Source: Silene latifolia
Taxonomy: Eukaryota; Streptophyta; Magnoliopsida; Caryophyllales; Caryophyllaceae
Length of the DNA stretch: 64,000 nucleotides
Reading direction: 5' to 3'
Assembly (NCBI RefSeq): GCF_048544455.1
Contig: NC_133528.1
Coordinates: forward strand, 51,264,293 to 51,328,292
In this document: in pieces, positions 33,523 to 44,600 of the stretch
Layout: every line of letters starts with the position of its first letter
Position numbering within the stretch: position 1 is the stretch's first letter
Program-made: the position numbers and the translations under genes
The notes under the pieces: generated by a model
Seen by the model: only the letters and a program-made list of their open reading frames with translations
Told to the model about the DNA's origin: nothing
Databases searched by the model: none

Positions 33523-34815
33523 TGTTGGGAAATGTGTCCTCAACAATAGTGCGATCACATGATTTAAATATCATAATTAAATCTCATACTAAGAATACGT
33601 GAGGGATGATTCTTTATACAATGACCGACCGTCATTAATCGGTAATGATTGGCTAACTAGAGTTTGACACATTTGTCGTGTGACGGTGGTGGTCGGTTGA
33701 TCCCTTTAGGTCACACCTATAGGATGAAGCCCAAATAGATATTTAATTAATTATATGCGTCTGATTAATTAATTCCTTAATTATGGGAGTGCAATTTTGC
33801 GTCTTATTTTAATGTGATTAAATAAAGATTAAATTTAGTAATTAAGTGTTATATTACTAAATTAGTTGAGGTATTAATATAAGTTTTGAGGTAGAGGTAA
33901 TTAGTTATTTAAAGTTACAAGAAGTTGTAATTTTAACTAACTAGTAATTGTGGGACCCATTATATGATGATATAATGGTAGTATACTACTCAAAAAGTGG
34001 AGTGTATATTATATTATTAATTGTAATATTTAAGTGTTAAATGATTACATTAATAATAAAATATGTAAGATAGTTAAACATATGACTTATAAGCATTTGT
34101 GGGACAAATGACAAAAGGCAAAAATGGTCCATAATAAGACCATTATTTCGGCCAACATGAGAGCACACAAGATGCTCTTTTGTCTTGTTCATTTGTTATA
34201 ACATTGAGTGATAGTGACATATCCATGACAAAAATCTTACAAAGCAAAAATCCTACACACTACCTACACAAATAAAAGAGTAAAAACAAAAGACAAAAGA
34301 TTCCTCTTTTGTCCCATGGCCACCGGTTTTGGCACTTCAAAAGGAGCATTTTTTGCTCATTTTTGAACTTACTTGTTTTTGCTAGTTTTTGTTCTACCTC
34401 TCTCTAAAATCCTCACATGCAATTGCAAGAAAGCTCTCAATAAATACTAATACACCAAATCTATTACTAGAAGTAGTAATATAAGAATATTAGTATTATT
34501 AAGGTAATATTTCTACTATATATCTAGTTAATATTAGTAGAGATTTTTGGGATTCATCTTGGGTGCAATTTATTGGAGTGGCTTCTAAACTTGGAGTCTT
34601 AGGAGGATCATCCATTATTATTAGCTCAAGAACAAGTGAAGGAAGGTGACCTTACTTGTGCCCAAATTTTCGAACCAACCTACAATGTAAGGAACATTGT
34701 TTTTCTTATAAATCTTTCATTTTGTTATGCATGAACTAGATCTAAAGAACAAATAATTAACAAGTTAATTAGTTCACTATTAGAGGAGTCTAATAATAGG
34801 TATATGAACCTAACA
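33523..34815 (+). repeat. Element C 3' LTR (1293 bp)
   Basis: Copy of 26087-27380 with about ten base differences, mostly in the first 250 bp. Followed by GTTTC. Confidence 0.95.
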
Positions 34816-34820
34816 GTTTC

Positions 34821-37800
34821 CCATACAGAACTTCAAAAGGAGTGGACTTAATGGCACTGTGGAAGGTGGTGTTGTACCAGTATTCAGCAGCAGGCAAGTA
34901 TTTACACCAGTCCAGGGGTGTTTCACTACAAAAACACCTGAGATAGGTCTCCAGACCCCTGTTTAACACTTCTGTTTGCCCATCAGATTGGGGATGGTAG
35001 GATGAGGTGAGGTTCAGGCCAACCCTATGCACAGCAAACAATTCTTGCCAAAAATTACTCAGGAAAATTGAATCCCTGTCAGACACTATAGTCTCTGGCA
35101 TGCCATGTAACTTGTAGATGTAGTCAAAGAAAGCCCGTGCCACATCAGAAGCTGTGTAGGGATGACTCAGAGGTACAAATTGCCCATATTTGCTCAGCCT
35201 ATCAATCACCACCATAATAGAGTTCATTCCCATGGACTTGGGCAAGCCTTCCACAAAGTCCATGCTAATGTCTGTCCAGACTGACTCAGGTATACGTAGT
35301 GGTTGTAATTTCCCTGGGGATGCAACCGTCTCATTTTTACATTGCTGGCACACCTGGCACTGTTGTATGTATTTCTGTACATCAAGTTTCATCCCTTTCA
35401 AGAAAAATTTTTGCTTCAGTCTTTGATAAGTGGCCTCTACACCAGAATGCCCAACTTGTAAGGTATCATGTATGAGGGTGAGCAGCTTGTGAGGTAGATC
35501 ACCATATCTTCCTACCACCGGCCTTCCCTTCCATTTTAATTACTCCCCTGCCCAGCTGTACCCCTTGTGAGAGTTAGGATCAACTTTTAATTCTTCAATT
35601 ATCTTAACTAACTGAGGGTCATTGCTCCAAGCTTCCTGTAAAGAGGTATAGAGGTCAGTACTGAGTGAACTGATGTACAGTGCATTCAACTCAGAACTGT
35701 GCATTCTAGAAAGGGCGTCAGCAGCTATGTTTTCCTTGCCCTTCTTGTAATCTATTTCATAGTCAAACCCCAGTAGCTTGGCTAACCACTTCTGTTGTAG
35801 AGGGTTAGTGATTCTTTGCTCCAATAGATACTTTAAGCTTTGGTGATCAGTCTTGATAATGAAGTGCCTTCCAGTTAGGTATTGGCTCCATTTAGATACA
35901 GCATGTATGATAGCTAGCAGTTCTCGTTCATAAACTGATATAGCCTGATGCCTAGGTGACAATGCTTTGCTAATAAAAGCAATGGGATGATGGCCCTACA
36001 TCAAAACTGCCCCAATACCCTCTCTTGAGGCATCTGTCTCCACCACAAAAGGTTGACTGAAGTCTGGAAGGGCTAGGACAGGAGCAGTAATCATAGCTTC
36101 TTTGAGTGTGATGAAGGCTTCTTCAGCTGTTGGAGACCACTCAAACCCATTTTTCTTCAACAGATTGGTGAGAGGTTTGCTGATAGGTCCATACCCTTTA
36201 ATGAACCTCCTGTAGTACCCTGTCAAACCAAGGAATCCTCTCAATTTCTTAACTGTGTTAGGAGTTGGCCAGTCTCTAACTGCTGCAATTTTTGTTGGGT
36301 CAGTTGCTACTCCAGCTCTAGAAATCACATGCCCCAGATATTCCACTTGTGTGGTGCTAAAACAGCATTTGGATGATTTAGCAAAGAGCTGATTCTTCCT
36401 CATCAACTCTAATGTAAGTTTAATGTGTTCCAAATGTTTTGGCCACCCTTTACTGTATAGTAAGATATCATCAAAAAATACCAAGGCAAATTTCCTTAAG
36501 TATGGACCAAAAACCCTGTTCATGAGTCCTTGAAAGGTGGATGGTGCGTTGGTTAACCCAAAGGGCATAACCAGATACTCAAAGTGCCCATGGTGTGTTC
36601 TGAAGGCTGTCTTGTAAATGTCCTCTGGAGTCATTCGAATCTGGTGGAAGCCAGCTCTTAGATCAATTTTGGAAAAATATCTTGACCCATGGAGTTCATC
36701 TAAGAGCTCTTCTATAAGTGGAATTGAAAATTTATCTTTTATGGTTTGTTTATTTAGTTCCCTGTAATCTACACACATGCGCCAGTTACCATCCTTCTTC
36801 TTCACCAGCACCACAGGGGATGCATACGGACTGGTGCTGTGCTGGATTACTCCATTATCCAAGAGTTATGTTGTCATCCCCTCAATAACATCCTTCTGCA
36901 GCATGGGATACTTGTATGGCCTTATACTAAATGGCTCAGCTCCAATCTTGAGAGGTATCTTATGGTTATGTCCTTCTCTGAAGGGGGGTAACTCCTTGGG
37001 ATCCTTAAAAACATCAGGGTACTGATTTAAGAGAGATTGGAGATCAGCCTGCTCCACTTCTGGCACAACCATATGCAATGCAAAGAACTCCACTCCCCAG
37101 TCAGCAGGTAGGACCATAGCAAGTTGGCCTCCTTCCTCTACTGCTTTGACCATATATTTCAATGAGGGTTCTCTTAATGGTGCCTTGCTAACCCCCCTTA
37201 ACACCACTCTCTTCTGGTTGTGCATAAACTCCATTGTTAATTTTTTGAAATCCCAGGTTATTGGTCCTAGGGTTTCTAACTATTGAACTCCTAGCACTAC
37301 ATCACACCCTCCCAGAGGTATAGCAAAGAAGTCAGCCTGAAAATTAATGTCCCTGATTTTCCAGTTTAGTTGAGACACTTGGTGTGAACAAGTGAGTTTA
37401 CCCCCATTGGCCACTGAAATATTGAATGTCTCTATTGGTGTTAGGGTCATTCCCAGCTTTGCAGCCAGTCCCATATCAATAAAGTTATGGGAGCTGCCAC
37501 TATCAACCAACAAACTTAGTATTTTCCTTCCAATCTGCCCTGTACCCTCATTGTTTGACAGTGAGCCTTCCCAGCCAAAGCATAAACTGAGATCTGAGCA
37601 ATTTCTCCCTCCCCCTGAACTGGTTCTTCCTCACTTTCAACTGAAGCAGGTTCCTCCACCACTTCTTCAAGTTCTAAGGAGTAAAGGGTCCTTTTCTTGT
37701 TCTTACAAATATGTTGGGGTGTATACTTTTCATCACAGTAGAAGCATTGCCCCTTTGATATTTTAGCCTCGATGTCAGCGTTGGCAGGTTTGAATTTAGG

Positions 37801-38553
37801 TGTTTGGGGAATCATGGTGGGTTTGTGGTTATTCTGAAATTTGTTGGTAAAATTTCTTGGTGGGTGGGGAAGTAATGGTGGTTTTGATGATGGTGGAGGG
37901 GTGGGGTGAAATTTTGTGGTTTTGATGTTCAGTTGTAAGGATGACTCCTGTAATTTGGCCAACCCATAAGCCTTCTGTACACTCTTGGGTTTAAGGAGCC
38001 TGACCATGCTGGCTATATTCTCCTTTAAACCTGAGATGAAACAGCTCAAAGCATATGTTGGGGGTAAGTTTAATTTATTGAGGATTAAATCAAAGGAGTC
38101 ATGGTAGGTTTTAACATCATCAGTCTGTTTCAAAGCCGACATTTCAGTCATAGGGTCCTCAAATGGGTCCCCAAATCTAGCCTTTATAGCAAGTTTGTAC
38201 TCCTCCCATCCCAATGGTATAATAGATGTCCTATTTTTTGTATAGGTCTGATGCCAGACCAAAGCTCTGGACTCCAAGTGAACAGAGGCATAAGTCACTT
38301 TTTTAAGCTCAGCAATATCAGCAACAGTAAAAAATTGATCACATCTAAAAATCCAACTATCTACATCTTCACCATTAAAAGTGGGAAATGCAATAGTAGG
38401 GGATTTAACAGGAGAAGTGAGACTATTACCAGCCCTTTGATCCAAACGAAGAGCCAAGGTTGACAGCTGGTTTGTTAGGAACTCCACCTGCTCCTGGAGG
38501 ACCTTATACTCTACTGAGCCTGTACCATGGTCTTCACTGTCTTCAATTGTCAT
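34821..38553 (-). pseudogene. Element A gag-pol up to integrase core, premature stops
   Basis: Gag starts at 38553 (MTIEDSEDHG); a longer frame upstream would include the primer site, so it is not used. Gag ends with a zinc motif, CFYCDEKYTPQHIC, near 37745. Protease VDSGSSHNF lies near 37495. RT is at 35996-36862 (FFDDILLYS catalytic box), RNase H at about 35540-36060 (ETDASREG, then KTDHQSLKYLL), and the integrase zinc region and core at 34821-35518 (SMDFVEGL, VSDRDSIF). One frameshift lies near 37515. In-frame stops lie near 37277, 36866, 35996 and 35537, each a single codon in an otherwise open frame. The sequence continues at 26081 after element C. Confidence 0.88.
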
Positions 38554-38713
38554 GGTTTTATGTGTTCTAATTTTTGTTATTACTTTGGGGATTGTAATTA
38601 ATGTTTTTGTGTGCCGAGTTTTTCTGAAACGAGGAAGGAAAAAAGGGTTGTATTTTTTTGGATTTTCTCTAATGATGGAATGAATGAAAAATGCACAGGT
38701 CGAAGAGGATGAA

Positions 38714-38725
38714 AGCTCTGATACC
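38714..38725 (-). other. Element A primer binding site
   Basis: On the minus strand TGGTATCAGAGC follows the LTR end (ATTGTTATCA) after a few bases. Confidence 0.85.
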
Positions 38726-38728
38726 ACT

Positions 38729-38840
38729 TGATAACAATATAGCCGTTCACTAGTATTTCAAGTGATAGGCTATGAATTCTACAGAGAGAAATAGAGATGG
38801 AAGAGAATGATTATATTAATTTCAGGATGAATGAAATACA
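38729..38840 (-). repeat. Element A 5' LTR, truncated by element D
   Basis: 112 bp matching 16817-16928, from TGATAACAATATAG to GAATGAAATACA, where it stops at element D. The remaining 210 bp of this LTR are not in the window. Confidence 0.85.
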
Positions 38841-38846
38841 TCCGGA

Positions 38847-38926
38847 AAGTGGTCACAATCCTGCTCCAGAATTACACCCGGAACAATTGTTCCGGGTGTA
38901 ATTTCGGAGCAGGATTGTGACCACTT
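38847..38926. repeat. 39-bp LTR-end hairpin at left border of D
   Basis: Arms 38847-38885 and 38888-38926 are inverted copies of the LTR terminus, separated by AT, with two or three mismatches. So the LTR end is joined back to back with a short copy of itself. Confidence 0.9.
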
Positions 38927-39458
38927 GAGCTTGTAGAATGATGTCGTGGCTTGTCTCTTCCTTTCACTCTTTCCTGTAAAGATGAACAAACTGAGGGCTC
39001 GGCTTGGGGCCGAGCGTACTCACTCCGACGCTCAAGTCAGTAAACTTAGAGAGATAAGTTGTATGTTTAACTTGGCAAAGTATATTGTAGAGAGATAAGG
39101 GAGTTTTATACCAGATTTTCCAGTTAGTTTCTCAATGAGAGATGTGGAGTATTTATAGACTTTCACCTTTTGTCATGTAGTGGCCAAGTGGCCAAGTGGT
39201 CGTAGCAGGTGGAAACACTGTCTTACCCCCGGCCGAGGGACTCATGACAGGCCGGCAGGCCTGGTTGACTCCATGCCGAGGGGACCGGATGTGAGTATAC
39301 GGATATGCCTCTCGGCCGGCTAGTTACCGAGCCGAGACCCAGTGACAGCCGACGTGCTTCGTCGGTTAGGCCATTTTTCTTTTGACTTGTTGTCTTTTAG
39401 CTTTGACCTTGGTCAATATGTTGACTTCGGTCGGCGGGTGCGAGAATATGCCCCATCA
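38888..39458 (-). repeat. Element D 3' LTR (571 bp)
   Basis: On the minus strand it runs from TGATGGGGCATATTC to ACACCCGGAACA. A TATA box (TCTATAAATACTCC) is at about 39149-39162 on the minus strand. It is preceded by the purine tract GCTGGGGGCAAAT (39459-39471). The inverted copy is at 51030-51600. Confidence 0.85.
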
Positions 39459-39855
39459 ATTTGCCCCCAGCGTAGTCTATGCCGTGGTATGGACCTTCGA
39501 TGCGTGTTGAGCGTATTCTGCGCATGTCGAACTTCTTCCTCGGCTTGGTCCTGTTCAGGCCGTACCATATCCCCCCTCCACATTGTTGTGTAATGGACAT
39601 CGTATGTGGAAAAGAAAATGGCGCTGGCCGAGACCAAGGTTGGGAGTGCCGTGTGCTTTTGATTGCCCCGGCCGTCTTTGCCAAGCTTGGTTGATCGGTG
39701 GCCGTTGGCAAGTAGATACCAAGGAGCGTGTCGAAGAAGATGGATCACTGTATGTCGATTGACATTCTGTGGCTGCATGCTTGACACGTGGCCTGATATT
39801 GATTGGTGGAAGCTTCATGGGCTTTGCTCTGATTGGTCCATTGAAGGGGCTTTGC

Positions 39856-39868
39856 TCTATAAATAGAG
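39856..39868 (+). promoter_or_regulatory. TATA box of the antisense gene (left copy)
   Basis: TCTATAAATAGAG lies about 180 bp before the ATG at 40044 on the plus strand, opposite to gag-pol. The right copy has the same box near 50618-50630. It suggests the antisense gene has its own promoter. Confidence 0.6.
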
Positions 39869-40043
39869 TAGTATGCCCCTCATTTTTGCTGCGCAAACTT
39901 CTTTTTCTTGAAAAATTTTCTCTCTCTAGTTTTCGAAGAGTTTTCTCTCTCTAATCTTCGAAGCGTTACTCGGCGTAACACTTTATTTCAAGGTAAAAAC
40001 AAATTCTTCCCCAACTTTTATTTGTTAAGTATTTGTTGCCACC

Positions 40044-42533
40044 ATGTCTGCTGCTGACGCTCCGCCTAGTACCTCAACCCCGGGGGGCGAACCGCCGCGT
40101 CCCGATGAACAGGAGCCACTGGTTGTCACCCCGGTAGGGTTTGGGGGTCGCAAGTCGCCTTCTCCTGAAATCGACGAGAAATATCTCGAGGATTTTGATG
40201 ATGATGAGGAGGAAAAGACCCAATCTGATTCAGAGAGGCCGCATTACTTCTGGCACGGCGAAGCCTGCTCGATAAAACCTGATACCGTTTGGACGAACAA
40301 GTTCGCTCGTGTCTCCGGGCCTGAACTTTTCGAAGACCACTACAACTTCGGCAGGGGGTATAGAATTATTGTCCCTGTGGGTGATCAGGTAGTCTGTTGC
40401 CCTCCCGAAGGTTGTATAGGCGTGTATATTAGACATTTGGAGTATGGGCTCCGTTTTCCTCTTAATAAACACGTCTCGGCCATAATCAAAGCCATGAATG
40501 TCGCCGTGGCACAACTGCACCCGTTGGCCGTTAGGACGATTATTGGCTTCGTATGGTTTTGTCTATTTAAGGGGGAGGCCCCAACGGTGAACCTTTTCCG
40601 CCGGCTCCACCATCTTCGGCTGTCTACCCAAGGCGTCATGGGGTGGTATAGCGTGCAGACCGAGCCGGGTTACGTGACCGTCTCCAAGCTGACATCCTGC
40701 AAAGACTGGAAGGGGCGGTGGGTATATGTCGAGGTTCCGGAGGACTATCCACTACCCGGTCCTTCCAGCGCCGCGTCAATTTGCGCTGTGAGAGTCAGGG
40801 GGAGCATGAAAGATATGTCTCCCGTAATAAGATTAAGATGGACGCCAAGAAGGTTTATCTTAAAGACGACGAAGTGCGGGCAATGAGCATGTTCGAGGTT
40901 GAGAAGGATGGCACGCTGAAGGGATGGATGCCTCCGACGCAGATCGTCCTTCAAGACGAGCCGCTTTGTCACGTCAGCCTCATACCGGGCCTCAGCAAGG
41001 GTGAGAGGGGTCGGTATGAGGCCCCTCTTTGCTTTTATGCTTCGATATTTGAGCCTCGGTTTACTTCTTTCGCTTAACTCCTGCTTTGTTTCTTGCAGAT
41101 CGATTTGGCCGGGATCTCTCTGTCTCCATCCTACGCAAGTTGGGACTTGACCAGGACAGGAGAGTTGTTGAACTGCACCCTAAGGCCGCGTCGCGTGATC
41201 GCAGGCAGGCCTCGCACGAACTCATGGAGCAGGCGTTGAAAGCAATGGACGTGGGGGTGACTCAAGCAGAGATTGGCGGTAACGTGCCGCGCCGGAAACC
41301 AAAAGCAACGTCTTCGGCGGCTACGACGTCAACTCCAACTCGATCTCCAATCCCCATAGTCCAAAAAGATAAGGAGGTCGTCAATGTTGACGAGGACCTC
41401 ACCGTTCTGGAGGGTCCTCCTTCTTCACAAAAGAGGAAAGAAACAACGCCGCGCGCTCGTTGTTACCGAGGCGAGGAGAGAGAAGGGGGGTCAGGCCCTC
41501 AATCCAAGAAGGCTAGGACGGTACGGATCTAACCCATGGCTCGGATTTAGCAGGTTCCTTATGCATTCCTGATGACAGGCTTTCTGATATGTCGATGAAT
41601 GTTGACATGGACGCTTTGTCTGGGTTTTTTCTAGATCAGCCGTCGCCAGCTGTTGTTTTCACCGAACGGCAATTGGAGAAGCAGCCTGTGCAGATGGGCG
41701 ACAAAAATGTCTCCACCGACACCGCGTCCAAGAAGGCTTCCTTTGTTCAGCTCAGGGCGGACGACATGAGGTTGGCCAATAGGCTAGTGAAGTGGGCTGA
41801 CGTTGCCGGCACTCATCTTATCAAGCAAGAAAAGCTCGTGGCTCAAACTGCCCCTACGCTCAAACGGCTTAGGCTTGAGCTTGCCGCTTCTAGGGAGGAG
41901 GCCGAGAAGGCAAAGCGGGACTTCCTGGCCACCATGCAGGACTTCCTCGCTGAGCGAAAGCTTAAGGAGGACGCTGAGAAGGTGGTCCTGGCCGAGAGAG
42001 CTAAGGTTGAGTCCGCGTTGGCTGATGCCGCTAAGCTGCGGGAGGAGAGAAACAAATTTGAGAGCGGTTATAAGGCCATGGTTGAGCAGAGGGAAAGATG
42101 GAAGACCCTGCATTCGGCCGAGGCGAAGGAACATAAGGGCACAAAGGCTATCCTTGCTCAGAGGGAGAAGGATATTGAGCTGCTGAAAGCCGTCATCATC
42201 CCTGAAATGTGTGCCCGGTACCGGGACCAAGCTGAAGGTGCTACAAGGGATGCGATTAAGGAGCTCCTTCCTGAAGGCACCTTTCCGTGGCAAGATTTTG
42301 ACAAGCTTCTGGATGAGAAGGCGGCTGCTGCGGAGGCCAAGGCCACGGCCGAGGCGAAGGCAGCGAAGGCTGCTCAGGAAGCTGCGGCCAAGGCGGCCCA
42401 TGATGCTAAGGTGAAGGAGGCTAGAGAGGAGGCCGAGAAGGAAAAGGCACGTGAGGCTGCCAAGTCGTCCTCTGGGCCGCCCACCGATGGTGATGCTGCT
42501 GCTGCTGCCGGTGGCGAGCGGCAACAAGCATAG
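40044..42533 (+). pseudogene. Element D antisense gene (Transposase_28-like plus coiled coil), left copy
   Basis: Exon 1 is 40044-41000, intron 41001-41098 (GTGAG...TTGCAG), then exon 2. The N-terminal half has the 'putative gypsy-type transposon' domain (GLRFPLNKHVSAIIKAM...QLHPLAVRTIIGFV). The C-terminal frame 41589-42533 is a long charged coiled coil ending in an Ala/Lys/Glu-rich repeat and AAAAAGG. A one-base loss near 40752 breaks exon 1 relative to the intact right copy, and a frame change near 41510 separates the coiled coil. The function of these antisense proteins is not established. The stop is at 42531-42533. Confidence 0.8.
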
Positions 42534-42699
42534 GGAGACGGGCGGTCGTCACCAGATTCACCTGGCCCTTCGGACAGCTTCAGCTGTTCGGGGGCCAACT
42601 TTTGAGCCTTTCCTCCCTGCCATCCTTTTGGCGCTTCATGTCTTAATGTTGTAATTTTTGTTGTTCCTTCTTTTTTATTAAACTTTGGTAGGTTGAGCT

Positions 42700-43290
42700 T
42701 AGGCTATCCCTATGGGGACGGCCGTCGACTTTATTTTGTCTCACTTGTAAACATTTTCAATGAAGTTTGTTTATTTGCCTTCGGCTTGGCCGAGGATTTG
42801 ATCTCATCCTCCATTCAGTTGTCTTCTTACGTTTTTAAACATATTGAGCGCTTTTTTTCGTTTTACCTTCGGCTTGGCCGAGGCAATTAGATTGCGTATC
42901 TCAACTGTACTTAAACATTTTTAGCATATTGGTCGTGCCCTTTGCTGCACCTGAACAGGCCGAGGTAGCAAGATTCACGTTTCCCAATTTGCTCAGCAAC
43001 TTGTTGGCATGTCGGTCGCTTCCTCCTCCACTCTCGGTCTGGCCGAGGCGGTCAGATTTGCGCTTCCCAACTGCTGTTGTAAACATGTTAGCATATCGGT
43101 CGTTTCCCCCGTCACTCCCGGCTTTGGCCGAGGCAATCGAGGTTACGGCTCGACTGCATTCGTATCTATAGACATATTGATCGCTTCCTCGCCACTCCGG
43201 ATTGGCCGAGGCGATCAGATTTGCGTTTCTCAACCGTACTTATACGTTCTTAAGCATGTTGGTCGCTTTCGCGAGTATCAATTGCATTTG
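42700..43290. repeat. Diverged tandem repeats, about 83 bp, six copies
   Basis: The marker GGCCGAGG recurs at 42788, 42876, 42958, 43041, 43126 and 43204 (spacing 88, 82, 83, 85, 78). Each is embedded in a similar unit with AGATTTGCGTTTCTCAAC and CATATTGGTCGCTT-like blocks. It lies between the antisense gene and the end of pol, the variable region where Tat elements often carry tandem repeats. Confidence 0.85.
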
Positions 43291-43525
43291 TAGTGATTTG
43301 CCGGCTTTGGCGTGGCGTCTACTTTGGTACGACTACGGAGGGGACAAGCATTTCGATGGAAAACTTGGATCATTCTTCATAAGATATAATCACGCGTTGG
43401 GGTACCCACAACAGTCTCGGACACCTCCGCCGCTATACGAAATATTTCCTAAGGTTGTCTGTGTTCCAATGGCTCATTAGAGGCACACCCTCCATGTCTG
43501 TCAGCCGGTATGTCCCCGGCCTCAT
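43291..43525. other. Element D spacer between tandem repeats and pol end
   Basis: On the minus strand this may include the last codons of pol (frame shifted after 43526). No separate gene is seen. Confidence 0.45.
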
Positions 43526-44600
43526 TTATTCAACCACCCTGTAGGGTCCCTCCCAGTTGGCCGTCATCTTACCATGGATGTTACCTTTGTTGGTTGCGGC
43601 CGACTTTCTCAGGACTAGATCTCCTACTCTCAAGTCCCTTTTGTGGACCCTACGGTTGTACGCTCTTCTCATTCGGTTTTGATATACTGCCAAGTTGAGC
43701 CGTGCCGTATCTCGACTTTCTTCGACCAGGTCTAGGGAGGCTCTCAGGCCTTCTTCATTTTCGACTGGGTTAAAGGTTTGCGTTCTGAATGTCGGCACCG
43801 CTGCTTCAATTGGCAGGATGGCCTCAGACCCATAGACTAGGTGGAATGGACTGTACCCTGTTGCTTCTTTCTCCGTGGTTCGAAGGGACCACAGGACGCC
43901 GGGTAGTTCATCAGCCCATCTTCCCTTTAGATCTTCAACCTTCTTCTTCAACCCGTTCAGTATTGTTTTATTAGCTACCTCCGCTTTGCCCGTTGCTCCG
44001 AGGGTGGACGGAGGAGTATGCAAATTTGATACCGAGCTCTTCCAACCAATTCATCACCATGTCGCTCCAAAACTCTCGGCCGTGGTCAAATACAATGACT
44101 TGGGGTAACCTAAAACGAGTTATGATGTTCTCCCAAATCACCTTTCTTACGGCCGCCGTGGTCTTGGCAGGTACCGCGACAGCCTCGACCCATTTGGTGA
44201 AGTAGTCAACGGGGACAATCAGGTACTTCCTTCCCCCGGAGGCCGTCGGAAATGGTCCTAATAAATCCATCCCCCACTGTGCAAATGGTAGGGGATTAAG
44301 AAATCTTGGTTGCGAGGTCTCGGGAAGGTGCATGTATTACCGGAGCTTGCATCTGACAATTCTTGCACTTCTTGGTTTTTGCCCTGGAATCTTTCAGCAT
44401 GGTAGGCCAGAAGTACCCGGCTCGGAGAGCTTTGTGGGCTAGCGTTCTCGCTCCCATGTGATGTCCGCAGATGCCTTCGTGAATCTCTGTCAGTATAAGC
44501 TCCGCGTCGGCTGGGCCGACACATTTCAAGAGTGGTCTTATTACGGACCTTCTGTACAATTCTCCTTCGAACACTAAGTACCTTGCAGCGATCCTTCTTA
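43526..44600 (-). pseudogene. Element D integrase
   Basis: The HHCC zinc region (EIHEGICGHHMG...CKNCQ, about 44340-44500) belongs to the end of the RNase H frame. The DDE core is at 43971-44333 (WGMDLLGPF, then VFDHGREFW) and continues in another frame at 43526-44023 (KAEVANKTILNGL, then the GPYRVV C-terminal module). A frameshift lies near 44000, before the catalytic Glu. Confidence 0.85.

Larger units (their letters stand above)
26087..34815 (+). mobile_element. Element C: gag-only Copia-like LTR retrotransposon
   Basis: 8.73 kb on the plus strand: LTRs 26087-27380 and 33523-34815, target duplication GTTTC at 26082-26086 and 34816-34820, primer site at 27383, purine tract at 33512. The only long frame is gag at 29514-30467. 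The 3 kb where pol should be has no long frame and only faint pol-like traces. The LTRs differ at roughly ten positions by eye (about 99% identical), so C moved fairly recently, presumably using proteins supplied by another element. Confidence 0.92.
16817..38840 (-). mobile_element. Element A: chromovirus (Ty3/gypsy), minus strand, nested host of B, C and D
   Basis: The oldest element of the stack. Its 3' LTR is at 16817-17138 and a 112-bp remnant of its 5' LTR is at 38729-38840. The internal order on the minus strand is gag, protease, RT, RNase H, integrase, chromodomain. B (17148-25412) interrupts it just inside the 3' LTR and C (26087-34815) splits the integrase. Removing B and C with their duplications joins A exactly. 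D cuts the 5' LTR at 38840, so the outer end is lost from view. The primer site TGGTATCAGAGC is adjacent to the 5' LTR. A carries several premature stops. Confidence 0.88.

Noticed and set aside
39342-39954. ORFs across the D LTR/promoter region
   Set aside because: Regulatory DNA of the element; frames are not conserved between the two arms.
41784-42527. 247-codon minus-strand ORF opposite the coiled coil of element D
   Set aside because: It is the antisense image of a low-complexity Ala/Glu/Lys coiled coil; Leu/Ser-rich with no recognisable fold.
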